NCBI GenBank assembly: GCA_015056655.1
Contig: SVFV01000029.1
Coordinates: forward strand, 1 to 47,646
DNA length: 47,646 bases
Direction of reading: 5' to 3'
Source of the DNA: Butyrivibrio sp.
Lineage (GTDB): Bacteria; Bacillota; Clostridia; Lachnospirales; Lachnospiraceae
Under the pieces are notes generated by a model. It saw only the letters and a program-made list of their open reading frames with translations, was not told where the DNA came from and searched no databases. This document shows, one piece after another, positions 18,053 to 26,232 of the stretch. The position numbers and the translations under genes were made by a program. Each line of letters starts with the position of its first letter. The stretch's first letter is position 1.

Positions 18053-20170
18053 TTGGCTGAAAGACAATATCCATTGGAGAGAACCAGAAACATTGGTATC
18101 ATGGCTCACATCGATGCTGGTAAGACAACATTGACAGAGCGTATTCTTTACTATACCGGTGTTAACTACAAGATTGGTGAGACTTACGAAGGTACTGCTA
18201 CCATGGACTGGATGGAACAGGAGCAGGAGAGAGGTATCACCATTACATCTGCAGCTACAACTTGCCATTGGACACTTCAGGAAAACGGTAAAGTTAAGCC
18301 CGGTGCACAGGAGCATCGTATCAATATCATCGACACTCCTGGACACGTTGACTTCACTGTTGAGGTTGAGCGTTCACTTCGTGTACTTGATGGCGCTGTA
18401 GGCGTATTTAGTGCTAAGGAAGGCGTTGAGCCTCAGTCTGAGAACGTATGGCGTCAGGCTGATGGATTTAATGTTCCCCGTATGGCATTCATCAACAAGA
18501 TGGATATCATCGGAGCAAACTATTTCGGAGCTGTTGATCAGATCAGAAATAGACTTAAGAAAAATGCTATTATGATTGAAATCCCGATCGGAGCTGAGGA
18601 TCAGTTCCAGGGTATTATCGATCTTTTTGAGATGCAGGCTTACATCTATAATGATGATAAGGGTGAAGATGTAACAATCGGAGAGATCCCTGCTGATCTT
18701 AAGGACGATGCAGAGCTTTATCGTAGTGAACTCGTAGAGAAGATCTGCGACCTCGATGAAGATCTTATGATGAAGTACCTTGAGGGTGAGGAGCCTACAG
18801 TTGAGGAGCTTAAGGCTGCTCTTCGTAAGGCTACTTGCGAGTGTAAGGCATTCCCTGTATGCTGTGGTTCTGCTCACAGAAACAGAGGTATCCAGAAGCT
18901 CATCGATGCTGTCATCGAATTCATGCCTTCACCTGTTGATATCCCTGCATGTAAGGGTACAGATATGGATGGTAATGAAGTTGAAGTTGAGTCAACAGAT
19001 GATGGTCCTTTTGCAGCTCTTGCATTCAAGATTGTCAGCGATCCTTTCGTAGGAAAACTTGCATTCTTCCGTGTATATCGTGGAACTGCAAATTCAGGCT
19101 CATATGTACTCAACAGTACAAAGGATAATAAGGAAAGACTTGGACGTATTCTTCAGATGCACGCTAACAAGCGTTCTGATCTTGATAAGGTTTACGCAGG
19201 TGATATTGCTGCTGCAGTAGGTCTTAAGAATACAACTACAGGTGATACACTCTGTGATGAGAAGAACCCTGTAATCCTCGAGTCAATGGAATTCCCGGAT
19301 CCTGTTATCGAGCTTGCTATCGAGCCTAAGACTAAGGCTGGTCAGCAGAAGCTTGATGAGGCTCTTCAGAAGCTTGCTGAAGAAGATCCTACATTCCGTG
19401 CACATACAAACTCTGAAACAGGTCAGACAATCATCGCTGGTATGGGTGAGCTTCACCTTGATATCATCGTTGACAGACTTCTTCGTGAGTACAAGGTAGA
19501 AGCTAATGTTGGTGCACCTCAGGTTGCATACAGAGAAGCTATTACTAAGGCTTGCGATATTGAGAGTAAGTATGCTAAGCAGTCTGGTGGACGTGGTCAG
19601 TACGGTCACTGTAAGGTTCGTTTCGAGCCTATGGATGCTAATGGTGAGAACCTTTACCAGTTCGATAGTGAAGTTGTTGGTGGTTCTATTCCTAAGGAAT
19701 ACATCCAGCCTATCAGTGAAGGTATCGAAGAGGCTATGAAGGCTGGTACTCTTGGTGGATATCCTGTTGTAGGCGTACATGCTACAGTTTATGACGGATC
19801 ATACCATGAAGTCGATTCATCAGAAATGGCATTCCACATTGCTGGATCAATGGCATTCAAGGATGCTATGGCAAAGGGAGCTCCTGTTCTTCTTGAGCCT
19901 ATCATGAAAGTAGAAGTTACAATGCCTGAAGAGTACATGGGTGATGTTATCGGTGACGTTAACTCACGTCGTGGACAGGTTGAAGGTATGGACGACATGG
20001 GCGGTGGAAAGATTGTTAGAGCACATGTTCCGCTTGCTGAGATGTTCGGATATGCTACAGACCTTCGTTCAAGAACACAGGGTCGTGGTAACTACTCAAT
20101 GTTCTTTGAAAAGTATGCTCCTGTTCCAAAGAACATCCAGGAGAAAGTACTTTCCAACAAAAACGCTTAA
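18053..20170 (+). CDS. fusA: Translation elongation factor G
   Basis: 705 aa. EF-G is the GTPase that moves tRNA and mRNA through the ribosome after peptide-bond formation. The start is TTG, placed 7 nt after AGGAGGA. GTP-binding motifs are AHIDAGKTT (residues 18-26), DTPGH and NKMD, with the switch sequence RGITITSAA. The domain IV region includes [13 protein letters not shown]. Length and motifs are those of the translocation-type EF-G rather than the recycling paralogue. It is the last gene of the str operon; a long hairpin follows before tuf. Confidence 0.98.
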   Translation: MAERQYPLERTRNIGIMAHIDAGKTTLTERILYYTGVNYKIGETYEGTATMDWMEQEQERGITITSAATTCHWTLQENGKVKPGAQEHRINIIDTPGHVDFTVEVERSLRVLDGAVGVFSAKEGVEPQSENVWRQADGFNVPRMAFINKMDIIGANYFGAVDQIRNRLKKNAIMIEIPIGAEDQFQGIIDLFEMQAYIYNDDKGEDVTIGEIPADLKDDAELYRSELVEKICDLDEDLMMKYLEGEEPTVEELKAALRKATCECKAFPVCCGSAHRNRGIQKLIDAVIEFMPSPVDIPACKGTDMDGNEVEVESTDDGPFAALAFKIVSDPFVGKLAFFRVYRGTANSGSYVLNSTKDNKERLGRILQMHANKRSDLDKVYAGDIAAAVGLKNTTTGDTLCDEKNPVILESMEFPDPVIELAIEPKTKAGQQKLDEALQKLAEEDPTFRAHTNSETGQTIIAGMGELHLDIIVDRLLREYKVEANVGAPQVAYREAITKACDIESKYAKQSGGRGQYGHCKVRFEPMDANGENLYQFDSEVVGGSIPKEYIQPISEGIEEAMKAGTLGGYPVVGVHATVYDGSYHEVDSSEMAFHIAGSMAFKDAMAKGAPVLLEPIMKVEVTMPEEYMGDVIGDVNSRRGQVEGMDDMGGGKIVRAHVPLAEMFGYATDLRSRTQGRGNYSMFFEKYAPVPKNIQEKVLSNKNA

Positions 20171-20176
20171 TAAATT

Positions 20177-20221
20177 AAGGGCTGGCAACGATTTCTTATG
20201 AAATCGTGCCATGATGCCCTT
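20177..20221 (+). terminator. Long hairpin between fusA and tuf, probable terminator
   Basis: AAGGGC (20177-20182) pairs with GCCCTT (20216-20221). Inside, TGGC pairs with GCCA and ACGATTTC with GAAATCGT around a TTAT loop. The T run afterwards is broken (TTGTTTATACTATTTT), so termination may be partial, allowing some str-operon transcripts to reach tuf. Confidence 0.6.
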
Positions 20222-20239
20222 GTTTATACTATTTTATGC

Positions 20240-20268
20240 TTGATTTCAAGCAAAAATTCTAATATAAT
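20240..20268 (+). promoter_or_regulatory. Promoter of tuf
   Basis: TTGATT (20240-20245), 17 nt, TATAAT (20263-20268). It gives tuf its own strong start, with a 5' leader of about 60 nt. Confidence 0.78.
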
Positions 20269-20335
20269 CGGTATAGTCGGTTATTATGAGAAAAAATGTT
20301 GATGTAACATTTTTATTTAAGGAGGATATTTAAAA

Positions 20336-21526
20336 ATGGCAAAAGCTAAGTTTGACAGAAGTAAGCCGCACGTTAACATCGGAACAATCGGACACGTTGA
20401 CCATGGTAAGACAACTCTTACAGCAGCTATCACAACTGTTCTTGCAGACAGAGGATTCAGCCCTGCTGTTGCTTTCGATCAGATCGATAAAGCACCCGAG
20501 GAAAAAGAGCGTGGTATCACAATCAACTCTGCTCACATCGAGTATGAGACAGCTAGCAGACACTACGCACACGTTGACTGCCCTGGCCACGCTGACTATG
20601 TAAAGAACATGATCACTGGTGCAGCTCAGATGGATGGTTCTATCCTCGTTGTTGCTGCTACTGATGGTGTTATGGCTCAGACAAGAGAGCACGTTCTTCT
20701 TGCTCGTCAGGTAGGTGTTCCTTACATCATCGTATTCATGAACAAGTGCGATATGGTTGATGATCCTGAACTTCTTGACCTCGTTGAGATGGAGATCAGA
20801 GACCTTCTTACAGAGTATGAGTTCCCTGGAGATGATATCCCGATCATTCGTGGTTCAGCTCTTAAGGCTCTTGAGGATCCTAAGTCTGAGTGGGGCGACA
20901 AGGTTATGGAGCTCATGGACACAGTTGATTCTTACATCCCTGAACCTACTCGTGAGACAGATAAGCCTTTCCTTATGCCTGTTGAGGACGTATTCACAAT
21001 CACAGGTCGTGGAACAGTTGCTACAGGTCGTGTAGAGAGAGGTCACCTCAACCTTAACGACGAAATCGAAATCGTTGGTATCAAGGAAGAGACAGCTAAG
21101 TCTGTATGTACTGGTATCGAGATGTTCCGTAAGACAATGGATTACTGCGAAGCTGGTGACAACGTTGGTCTTCTTCTTCGTGGTGTTGACCGTGATGGTA
21201 TCCAGAGAGGTCAGTGTATCACAAAGCCCGGTTCTGTAACTTGCCATAAGAAGTTCACAGCCGAGGTTTACGTTCTTACAAAGGACGAGGGTGGTCGTCA
21301 TACACCTTTCTTCAACAACTACAGACCTCAGTTCTACTTCAGAACAACTGACGTAACTGGTGTTTGCAACCTTCCTGCTGGCACAGAGATGTGCATGCCT
21401 GGTGATCACGTTGAGATGACAATCGAGCTCATCCACCCCATCGCTATGGAGCAGGGTCTTAAGTTCGCTATCCGTGAGGGTGGTAGAACAGTTGGTTCAG
21501 GCCGTGTTGCTTCAATCATCGAGTAA
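20336..21526 (+). CDS. tuf: Translation elongation factor Tu
   Basis: 396 aa. EF-Tu delivers aminoacyl-tRNA to the ribosome. GTPase motifs are GHVDHGKTT (residues 19-27), DCPGH, NKCD and GSAL; the switch I sequence [10 protein letters not shown] is intact. Domains II and III follow, ending in [22 protein letters not shown] lies about 10 nt before the ATG. It is transcribed from its own promoter and closed by a strong terminator. Only one tuf copy is in the window. Confidence 0.98.
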   Translation: MAKAKFDRSKPHVNIGTIGHVDHGKTTLTAAITTVLADRGFSPAVAFDQIDKAPEEKERGITINSAHIEYETASRHYAHVDCPGHADYVKNMITGAAQMDGSILVVAATDGVMAQTREHVLLARQVGVPYIIVFMNKCDMVDDPELLDLVEMEIRDLLTEYEFPGDDIPIIRGSALKALEDPKSEWGDKVMELMDTVDSYIPEPTRETDKPFLMPVEDVFTITGRGTVATGRVERGHLNLNDEIEIVGIKEETAKSVCTGIEMFRKTMDYCEAGDNVGLLLRGVDRDGIQRGQCITKPGSVTCHKKFTAEVYVLTKDEGGRHTPFFNNYRPQFYFRTTDVTGVCNLPAGTEMCMPGDHVEMTIELIHPIAMEQGLKFAIREGGRTVGSGRVASIIE

Positions 21527-21567
21527 TTAAGACCTAGGTTTAATATTACTTAACTTTTTGTTAATTT

Positions 21568-21604
21568 CAGCCACTGCAAGTATGCTTGCGGTGGCTGTTT
21601 TTAT
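21568..21604 (+). terminator. Intrinsic terminator after tuf
   Basis: CAGCCACTGCAAG and CTTGCGGTGGCTG form a nearly perfect 13-bp stem around TATG (one G-U pair), followed by TTTTT. It ends the tuf transcript. Confidence 0.93.
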
Positions 21605-21625
21605 GTATGTTAATAATTGAATATA

Positions 21626-21634
21626 TGTTATAAT
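21626..21634 (+). promoter_or_regulatory. Extended -10 promoter for the GH114-like gene
   Basis: TGTTATAAT is an extended -10 box with a perfect TATAAT. No good -35 stands 17 nt upstream. It would give a leader of about 50 nt. Confidence 0.55.
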
Positions 21635-21689
21635 AACTACCGTATGAAATGATATTTTTTGTTATGCTATGATTGATGCGAGGATTTTA

Positions 21690-22535
21690 ATGAGAAAATC
21701 ATGGTTTAGAATAATAGCACTAATACTTGCAATAATCATTACTGTAACTATTTGTCCAGATAGTGCCAAGGCTGCCGGTAAAAAGATAAGCTTTAAAAAT
21801 GAGTATGGAGTTTTCCTATCAATTGGACCAGATCAAATGGACAGGTTCAAGAATTATAAGATTCTTGTGATTGATGTACAGAATGATTTTACGAAAAAGG
21901 ATATTTCAAAGTTAAAAAAGCAAGGGCACATAGTATATAGTTACATAAATGTAGGTGCTATTGAGAACTACCGCGATTATTATACTGATTTTGAAGATAT
22001 TACCTTGGATGTATATGAGAATTGGCCTGATGAAAAATGGGTTGATGTGTCTCAAAAGAAATGGCAGGAATTTATATTAAATAAGCTTGCGAAGAATATT
22101 ATCGACATGGGTGTTGACGGATTTTTTGTTGATAATACCGACGTTTATTATAACTATAACAGAGATGATATATATGATGGATTGACGAGAATCTTGAAAG
22201 GCCTTAAAAAGAAAGGCAAAGTTATAATAAATGGTGGTGACACTTATGTAAGTGCTTATCTGAAGAAAAACAAGAATTTAAAGGCTATTCTGGATGGGGT
22301 CAATCAGGAAAGCGTATTTTCAAGGATAATTGATTACGAGAATGATACATTCGGGGAGAGTGAGAAGGAAGATTTAGAATACTTTCAGGAATACCTAGCG
22401 AAAGTTAAGAAGAACAAAAAGAAAGTATATCTTCTTGAATACACTAAAGATAAAAAACTGAAGAAGAAAATAAAGAAATACTGCAAAAAGAAGGGATATA
22501 GTTATTATATTTCAGACAGTATAGATTTATCATAA
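21690..22535 (+). CDS. Secreted GH114-like (endo-polygalactosaminidase-type) protein
   Basis: 281 aa from the ATG at 21690, which has GAGGA about 5 nt upstream; an earlier in-frame ATG at 21669 has none. A signal peptide is clear: MRKSWFR, a hydrophobic run (about 8-22), and a likely cleavage after AKA or AKAA near residue 29. The mature part alternates strands and helices as in a TIM barrel: ILVIDVQNDF, VYSYINVGAIENYR, WVDVSQKKWQ, and GVDGFFVDNTDVYY with Asp148 at a strand end as a candidate catalytic residue. This pattern is that of the GH114/TM1410 superfamily, whose studied members cut alpha-1,4-linked galactosamine polymers. The C-terminus is very lysine-rich. Substrate and activity are unproven. 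It precedes the BTAD gene by 22 nt and is probably cotranscribed. Confidence 0.72.
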   Translation: MRKSWFRIIALILAIIITVTICPDSAKAAGKKISFKNEYGVFLSIGPDQMDRFKNYKILVIDVQNDFTKKDISKLKKQGHIVYSYINVGAIENYRDYYTDFEDITLDVYENWPDEKWVDVSQKKWQEFILNKLAKNIIDMGVDGFFVDNTDVYYNYNRDDIYDGLTRILKGLKKKGKVIINGGDTYVSAYLKKNKNLKAILDGVNQESVFSRIIDYENDTFGESEKEDLEYFQEYLAKVKKNKKKVYLLEYTKDKKLKKKIKKYCKKKGYSYYISDSIDLS

Positions 22536-22557
22536 AAAAGTACGGCAAGAGGGAGAT

Positions 22558-23769
22558 ATGAAAAAGACAAGTATTTATGTTAAAACACTTGGGGGATTTG
22601 AAATAAGGTGTAATGATAAGCGTGTTATGCTGGGAAGAAATAAAGGTTCCAAATATATCCAGCTTGTTTCACGTGTTTGCTCTGCTGGAGAAGATGGAGT
22701 TTCAAAAGAGAATCTTCAGGAGGATATATATTCGGATGATGTTAACGAGAAGAGTAATCTGAATAACAGTCTGAATAACCTTATATATCAGTTTAAGAAA
22801 ATTGCTGAAAAGGCTGGTATTCCTGGTGGAAAAATCATTGCAGTTTCTGGTGGAAATTATGTTGTAGATCCATCTGTAGATGTTACAACAGATGCGGTTC
22901 TTTTTAAGAGCCTTATTATAGAAGGAAAATCAAACGCTGAGAAGAAGACAGAACTTTATCAGAAGGCTTTTGATCTTTATAAGGGTGATTTTTTACCTGA
23001 ACTTGATGAATTGTACTGGATATCCAAAAGTGCAGTTGAGTATAGAGCTATGTATGAGGAGTGCGTAGATTATCTGTCAGAGGAATATAGAAAAGCAGGA
23101 AAATATAAGGATATGGCACATATTTTCCACACAGCAGCTTCTATTGATAAGGATTGTGAATGGCAGGTAGGTGAGATAGATGCTCTCCGCATGCAGGGAA
23201 ATTACAAGAAGGCATTTTCCTTATATGAAGAAATGGTTAGATACTATGCAGAAGAGCTTGGAATTTCTCCGACTGAACACATGCAGAACTGTTACCAGGA
23301 GTTACAGGATGCAGCAGCATCAGCGGGTGATGCAGATGGAAAATCATTTAAGGAAGACAGTCCTCTTTCAGAGGAGTTAAGCGTTGAAGAGGATAACAAG
23401 CCATACGAATGTCTTTTCCCGGAAATGAGTGCGTCATACCACATTCTCAGTCGTAACATGGAAAGACATGGACTGTCAGTATTCTTGCTGTTATTGACAA
23501 TAGCAGATTATGAAGGTAAGGAAATCAAACAGGAAGAGAAAGCTGAACGTAGAATGGAATCGTTGAAAACGGCGATAAATGAAACTCTCAGACGAGGAGA
23601 TGCTTTCTCAAAATATTCCAAGACACAGTATTTGGTTTTACTTACAGGTACAGGAGTAGAGGAGTGCATGGTTGTGCACAGAAGACTACAGGACAGACTT
23701 AAAGAATTGGCTGGTCCCAGAGCTTCATTGAATTATAGAATAATATCTTATAATGATCTTTCAAATTGA
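22558..23769 (+). CDS. BTAD-type regulator with a degenerate GGDEF-like tail
   Basis: 403 aa, with GAGGGAG just upstream of the ATG. Residues about 1-105 look like the winged-helix DNA-binding domain of SARP-type regulators (VKTLGGFEIRCNDK, later IIAVSGGNYVVD). Residues about 110-253 are the helical bacterial transcriptional activation domain, ending in the signature EELGISPTEHMQNCYQEL. After an acidic linker, residues about 290-403 resemble a nucleotide-cyclase/GGDEF fold: NETLRRGDAFSKYSKTQYLVLL sits where active enzymes have R-x-GGDEF, but the GGDEF residues are missing, so catalysis is unlikely and a sensing role is possible. It is cotranscribed with the GH114-like gene. Its target genes are unknown; the neighbouring RelQ gene is one candidate. 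Confidence 0.75.
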   Translation: MKKTSIYVKTLGGFEIRCNDKRVMLGRNKGSKYIQLVSRVCSAGEDGVSKENLQEDIYSDDVNEKSNLNNSLNNLIYQFKKIAEKAGIPGGKIIAVSGGNYVVDPSVDVTTDAVLFKSLIIEGKSNAEKKTELYQKAFDLYKGDFLPELDELYWISKSAVEYRAMYEECVDYLSEEYRKAGKYKDMAHIFHTAASIDKDCEWQVGEIDALRMQGNYKKAFSLYEEMVRYYAEELGISPTEHMQNCYQELQDAAASAGDADGKSFKEDSPLSEELSVEEDNKPYECLFPEMSASYHILSRNMERHGLSVFLLLLTIADYEGKEIKQEEKAERRMESLKTAINETLRRGDAFSKYSKTQYLVLLTGTGVEECMVVHRRLQDRLKELAGPRASLNYRIISYNDLSN

Positions 23770-23794
23770 CAACATATATTAGGAAATCTATAGG
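23766..23794 (+). promoter_or_regulatory. Distal promoter candidate for the RelQ-type gene
   Basis: TTGACA (23766-23771), 17 nt, TATAGG (23789-23794). The -35 box overlaps the stop codon of the BTAD gene. It would start transcription about 115 nt before the coding region. Confidence 0.45.
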
Positions 23795-23832
23795 AAAGCT
23801 TCACACATATTTCATATATAGATTTTTTTAAG

Positions 23833-23841
23833 TGATATAAT
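23833..23841 (+). promoter_or_regulatory. Proximal extended -10 promoter for the RelQ-type gene
   Basis: TGATATAAT is an extended -10 box. A small hairpin (ACACATG 23853-23859, CATGTGT 23865-23871) lies at the predicted 5' end of the transcript, which may affect its stability. Together with the upstream candidate, the gene may have two promoters. Confidence 0.55.
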
Positions 23842-23917
23842 ACATTATGTAGACACATGTGGTTCATGTGTTGGTTCGACATTTGAGGGGGCATATAAGT
23901 AGTTTGGAGGAATGCCC

Positions 23918-24766
23918 ATGGCTATAGGCAACTTGGATTTAACTCAGCTCGACAAGTCATATATGACTGAAGAGCAGAAATCATTATTAAATGTAAGTAA
24001 TATCTCCCAGAAAGAGATTGAGCAGCTCCTCATAATGAGGGGGCAGGTTCAGGATTTTCAGATGATGATGATGAAATATGATTGTGCATTATCTGAGGTT
24101 CGAACTAAACTGGAGGTTTTAAATAAAGAACTTTCACTTAGATATAATCGTAATCCGTTTGAGAGTATCAAGAGTAGAATTAAGACTCCGGTAAGTATTT
24201 ATGAAAAACTCAAGAGAAAAGGTATCCCGTTTTCTCTTGAAAATATTCAGGACAATATATCTGATATTGCAGGATGCAGAGCAATATGTTCCTTCGTAGA
24301 TGACATTTTCATGTTGGCAGACTGCCTCAAGAGACAGGATGATGTCAATGTTCTTGTTGAGAAGGACTACATCACCATGCCTAAGGATAGCGGATATAGA
24401 AGTCTGCACCTTATTGTGGAAATCCCGATTTTTCTTACTGATAAAAAGGAAAGCATGAAGGTAGAGGTTCAGTTTAGAACTATCGCCATGGATTTCTGGG
24501 CAAGTCTTGAACATAAGATGAAATATAAAAAGGATATCGAAAATGCAGATCTTATTACAGAAGATCTGAAGTTCAGTGCTGATCTTATCAATCAGCTCGA
24601 CCGAAGAATGCAGCAGATAAGAGAGCGAATCGATGCTGGTGATGGAACACCTTATAGCATGACTCCTACTTTAGAGGAGAGAAAAGCATCGGATGAGACT
24701 ATGAGGATTATAAAAAGGGAAATTCTTGCTGAGCAGAGAGCTCTTATTGATGAAAATGATGATTAA
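23918..24766 (+). CDS. Small alarmone synthetase, (p)ppGpp synthetase RelQ-like
   Basis: 282 aa. The start at 23918 is 7 nt after GGAGG; an ATG at 23912 is too close to it. It has a RelA/SpoT synthetase domain without a hydrolase domain or C-terminal regulatory domains. Motifs: RIKTPVSIYEKLKRKG (substrate binding), DNISDIAGCRAIC, ITMPKDSGYRSLHLIVE, and EVQFRTIAMDFWASLEHKMKYK with the metal-binding glutamates. Such proteins make ppGpp or pppGpp, alarmones that reduce rRNA and ribosomal protein synthesis. An N-terminal extension of about 40 aa and a C-terminal helix, likely for oligomerisation, flank the domain. It is monocistronic by promoter and terminator evidence and lies between tuf and the S10 operon. 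RelQ versus RelP cannot be fully settled. Confidence 0.85.
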   Translation: MAIGNLDLTQLDKSYMTEEQKSLLNVSNISQKEIEQLLIMRGQVQDFQMMMMKYDCALSEVRTKLEVLNKELSLRYNRNPFESIKSRIKTPVSIYEKLKRKGIPFSLENIQDNISDIAGCRAICSFVDDIFMLADCLKRQDDVNVLVEKDYITMPKDSGYRSLHLIVEIPIFLTDKKESMKVEVQFRTIAMDFWASLEHKMKYKKDIENADLITEDLKFSADLINQLDRRMQQIRERIDAGDGTPYSMTPTLEERKASDETMRIIKREILAEQRALIDENDD

Positions 24767-24768
24767 AA

Positions 24769-24803
24769 AAGAATCGCACTTCCGTTTTGGAGGTGCGATT
24801 CTT
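24769..24803. terminator. Bidirectional terminator between convergent genes
   Basis: A 15-bp stem, AAGAATCGCACTTCC with GGAGGTGCGATTCTT (one G-U pair), and a GTTTT loop. An A run on the left gives a T run for the minus-strand gene; on the plus strand the tail is CTTCTATATA. It probably serves both the RelQ-type gene and the methyltransferase. Confidence 0.88.
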
Positions 24804-24819
24804 CTATATAATATATGAT

Positions 24820-25683
24820 TTATTTTGCTGTCCAACGTCCGCTTGCGCCACAGGGTAATACAAGACCGTTTGATTTTACAGGAAGACCAACTTCATCAGC
24901 TTCTACTACACCATCGTGTAAAGGATCGATAGCAGTATGAAGCATGTATGAAAGAACTGCTGGCTGCAATCCAGTTGTGTAAGAATTGATGAGGAAGAAT
25001 AGCGGCTTATCAGATAGAAGCTTAACACTTCTAAGAATAAGGTCGTATACACAATCCTCAAGCTTCCAGATTTCGCCTTTAGGTCCTCTTCCATATGAAG
25101 GAGGATCCATTATGATGGCATCGTAGTGATTGCCGCGTCTGATTTCTCTATCAACAAATTTGCCACAGTCATCAACAAGATATCTGATAGGAGCATCAGC
25201 AAGTCCTGAAGAAGCAGCGTTCTCTTTTGCCCACTGTACCATTCCCTTTGCTGCATCAACATGAGTAACAGAAGCTCCTGCTTTTGCTGCTGAAACAGTA
25301 GCGCCTCCTGTATAAGCGAAAAGGTTAAGCACCTTGATCGGACGGTCGGCTTTCTTAATTAAATCTGAAAACCAATCCCAGTTCGCTGCCTGCTCGGGGA
25401 AAAGTCCAGTATGCTTAAAACTAAATGGCTTTAAATTAAAGGTAAGATCCTTGTAGTTAATGGACCACTCTTCGGGGAGATTTCTGAAATCCCATTCTCC
25501 ACCACCTTTATTACTTCTTAAATATCTGGCATTGAACTTTTTCCAGCCCATATGCTTTTTCTCAGTATTCCATATAACCTGAGGATCGGGTCTTACGAGC
25601 ATATAGTCGCCCCAGCGTTCAAGCTTTTCACCCTCGGAAGTGTCGATTACTTCGTAATCCTTCCACTGATCTGCTAGAAACAT
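24820..25683 (-). CDS. Class I SAM-dependent RNA methyltransferase, RlmI-like
   Basis: 287 aa on the minus strand, with AGGAGA 6 nt before the ATG. The N-terminal half carries VRPDPQVIW and GLFPEQAANWDWF, the region just before the fold in RlmI/YccW proteins. The SAM-binding loop is KVLNLFAYTGGATVSAAKAG, followed by VTHVDAAKGMVQWAKEN; the catalytic-loop motif is MDPPSYGRG, placed like the NPPY/DPPx motifs. RlmI methylates a cytosine in 23S rRNA. This protein lacks the N-terminal PUA domain of the RlmI type and has no obvious catalytic cysteine pair, so the exact target is open. It is the only confident gene here on the minus strand apart from the small one at 123. Confidence 0.8.
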   Translation of the reverse strand: MFLADQWKDYEVIDTSEGEKLERWGDYMLVRPDPQVIWNTEKKHMGWKKFNARYLRSNKGGGEWDFRNLPEEWSINYKDLTFNLKPFSFKHTGLFPEQAANWDWFSDLIKKADRPIKVLNLFAYTGGATVSAAKAGASVTHVDAAKGMVQWAKENAASSGLADAPIRYLVDDCGKFVDREIRRGNHYDAIIMDPPSYGRGPKGEIWKLEDCVYDLILRSVKLLSDKPLFFLINSYTTGLQPAVLSYMLHTAIDPLHDGVVEADEVGLPVKSNGLVLPCGASGRWTAK

Positions 25684-25742
25684 ATATTTCTCCTATCTAT
25701 TCAAATAATATTTTGTGCTATTTACCAATTACATATTATGAG

Positions 25743-25783
25743 TTTCTACTATATATTATAGAAGATGTTTTATATAGAAGAAA
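25743..25783 (-). promoter_or_regulatory. Promoter of the methyltransferase gene with overlapping inverted repeat
   Basis: On the minus strand TTTCTT (25778-25783), 17 nt, TATAAT (25755-25760) forms a promoter with a weak -35. A 13-bp arm at 25743-25755 is complementary in 12 of 13 positions to 25771-25783, so an inverted repeat spans the -35 and -10 boxes. It could be an operator, or a hairpin if transcribed. Confidence 0.4.
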
Positions 25784-25933
25784 CACATAGTACTAGAACT
25801 TTTTAGCAGGTTTGATTTTATACGAAAATAGATAAAATAGGAACAAGGAAGCTAAATACATTAAAAAACATCAAGAAAAAATATTGAAAATTGCCTATTT
25901 TACGTAGAAACTAATTAATTTTGAAAATAACAC
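25784..25933. other. AT-rich gap upstream of the S10 operon promoter
   Basis: About 150 nt of very AT-rich sequence with no open frame supported by a ribosome binding site. A-tracts and T-tracts suggest an upstream activating (UP-element-like) region for the rpsJ promoter, but this is only an inference. Confidence 0.4.
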
Positions 25934-25962
25934 TTGCATATCAATAAAAAATAGGATATATT
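25934..25962 (+). promoter_or_regulatory. Promoter of the S10-spc-alpha superoperon
   Basis: TTGCAT (25934-25939), 17 nt, TATATT (25957-25962), preceded by AT-rich sequence. The transcript would start near 25969, giving an unusually long leader of about 264 nt before rpsJ. Confidence 0.72.
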
Positions 25963-25968
25963 TATCAA

Positions 25969-26192
25969 TGCTGTGACATGATAGCTGTGAAGCGTGAGGT
26001 TGCTGCTTTATCCAGTGAGGCAGGTTTTCCGTGGAGCGAATGTCAAGAGACCGCAAGGTCAGACAATCTGACGACAAGTCACTGTACAAACAATATGTCT
26101 GCGAAGCTATGCTAGCAGAAACGACGTGTGAAAAATTGTGAATGTGAAAGTTCATGACACACACGGAAGAGTGTACAGTCACCGCTTGTCGT
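25969..26192 (+). ncRNA. Structured leader RNA upstream of rpsJ (candidate r-protein regulator)
   Basis: The leader shows many pairings. GACAT (25975-25979) with ATGTC (26040-26044) closes a first domain. GACC-GCAA-GGTC (26049-26060) is a GNRA-capped hairpin. ACGACAAG plus ACTGTAC (26071-26078, 26081-26087) pair with GTACAGT plus CTTGTCGT (26173-26179, 26185-26192), closing a multibranch domain. Inside it TCTGC..GCAGA (26098-26119, with inner AGC-TAT-GCT) and CGTGTG..CACACG (26125-26165) form two more hairpins. No T-run terminator is present, so control would act on translation or processing. In Escherichia coli L4 controls the S10 operon through its leader; a similar role here is inferred from position only. 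Confidence 0.72.
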
Positions 26193-26232
26193 ACTTATCT
26201 AATTAAAGTGCGAAAAGGAGGCGACTTTTTTT

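Noticed and set aside
17579..18346. Open frame of 255 codons on the minus strand across rpsG and fusA
   Set aside because: It lies opposite two certain genes, has no convincing ribosome binding site, and its composition is what the biased codons of highly expressed genes give on the other strand. Similar long antisense frames lie opposite rpoB, fusA and tuf.
20855..21436. 193-codon antisense frame opposite tuf
   Set aside because: Cysteine- and threonine-rich sequence without any domain, arising from codon bias of tuf.
22558..24766. A defence or abortive-infection system formed by the BTAD and RelQ-type genes
   Set aside because: RelA/SpoT-like toxins exist, but this synthetase has the housekeeping motif set, its own promoter and terminator, and no antitoxin gene next to it.
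25684..25933. Further gene between the methyltransferase and rpsJ
   Set aside because: AT-rich, no open frame with a ribosome binding site; only promoter-like elements were seen.
26005..26200. tRNA or tmRNA-like element in the rpsJ leader
   Set aside because: No T-arm GTTC-like sequence, acceptor stem or CCA end could be found; the helices do not make a cloverleaf.
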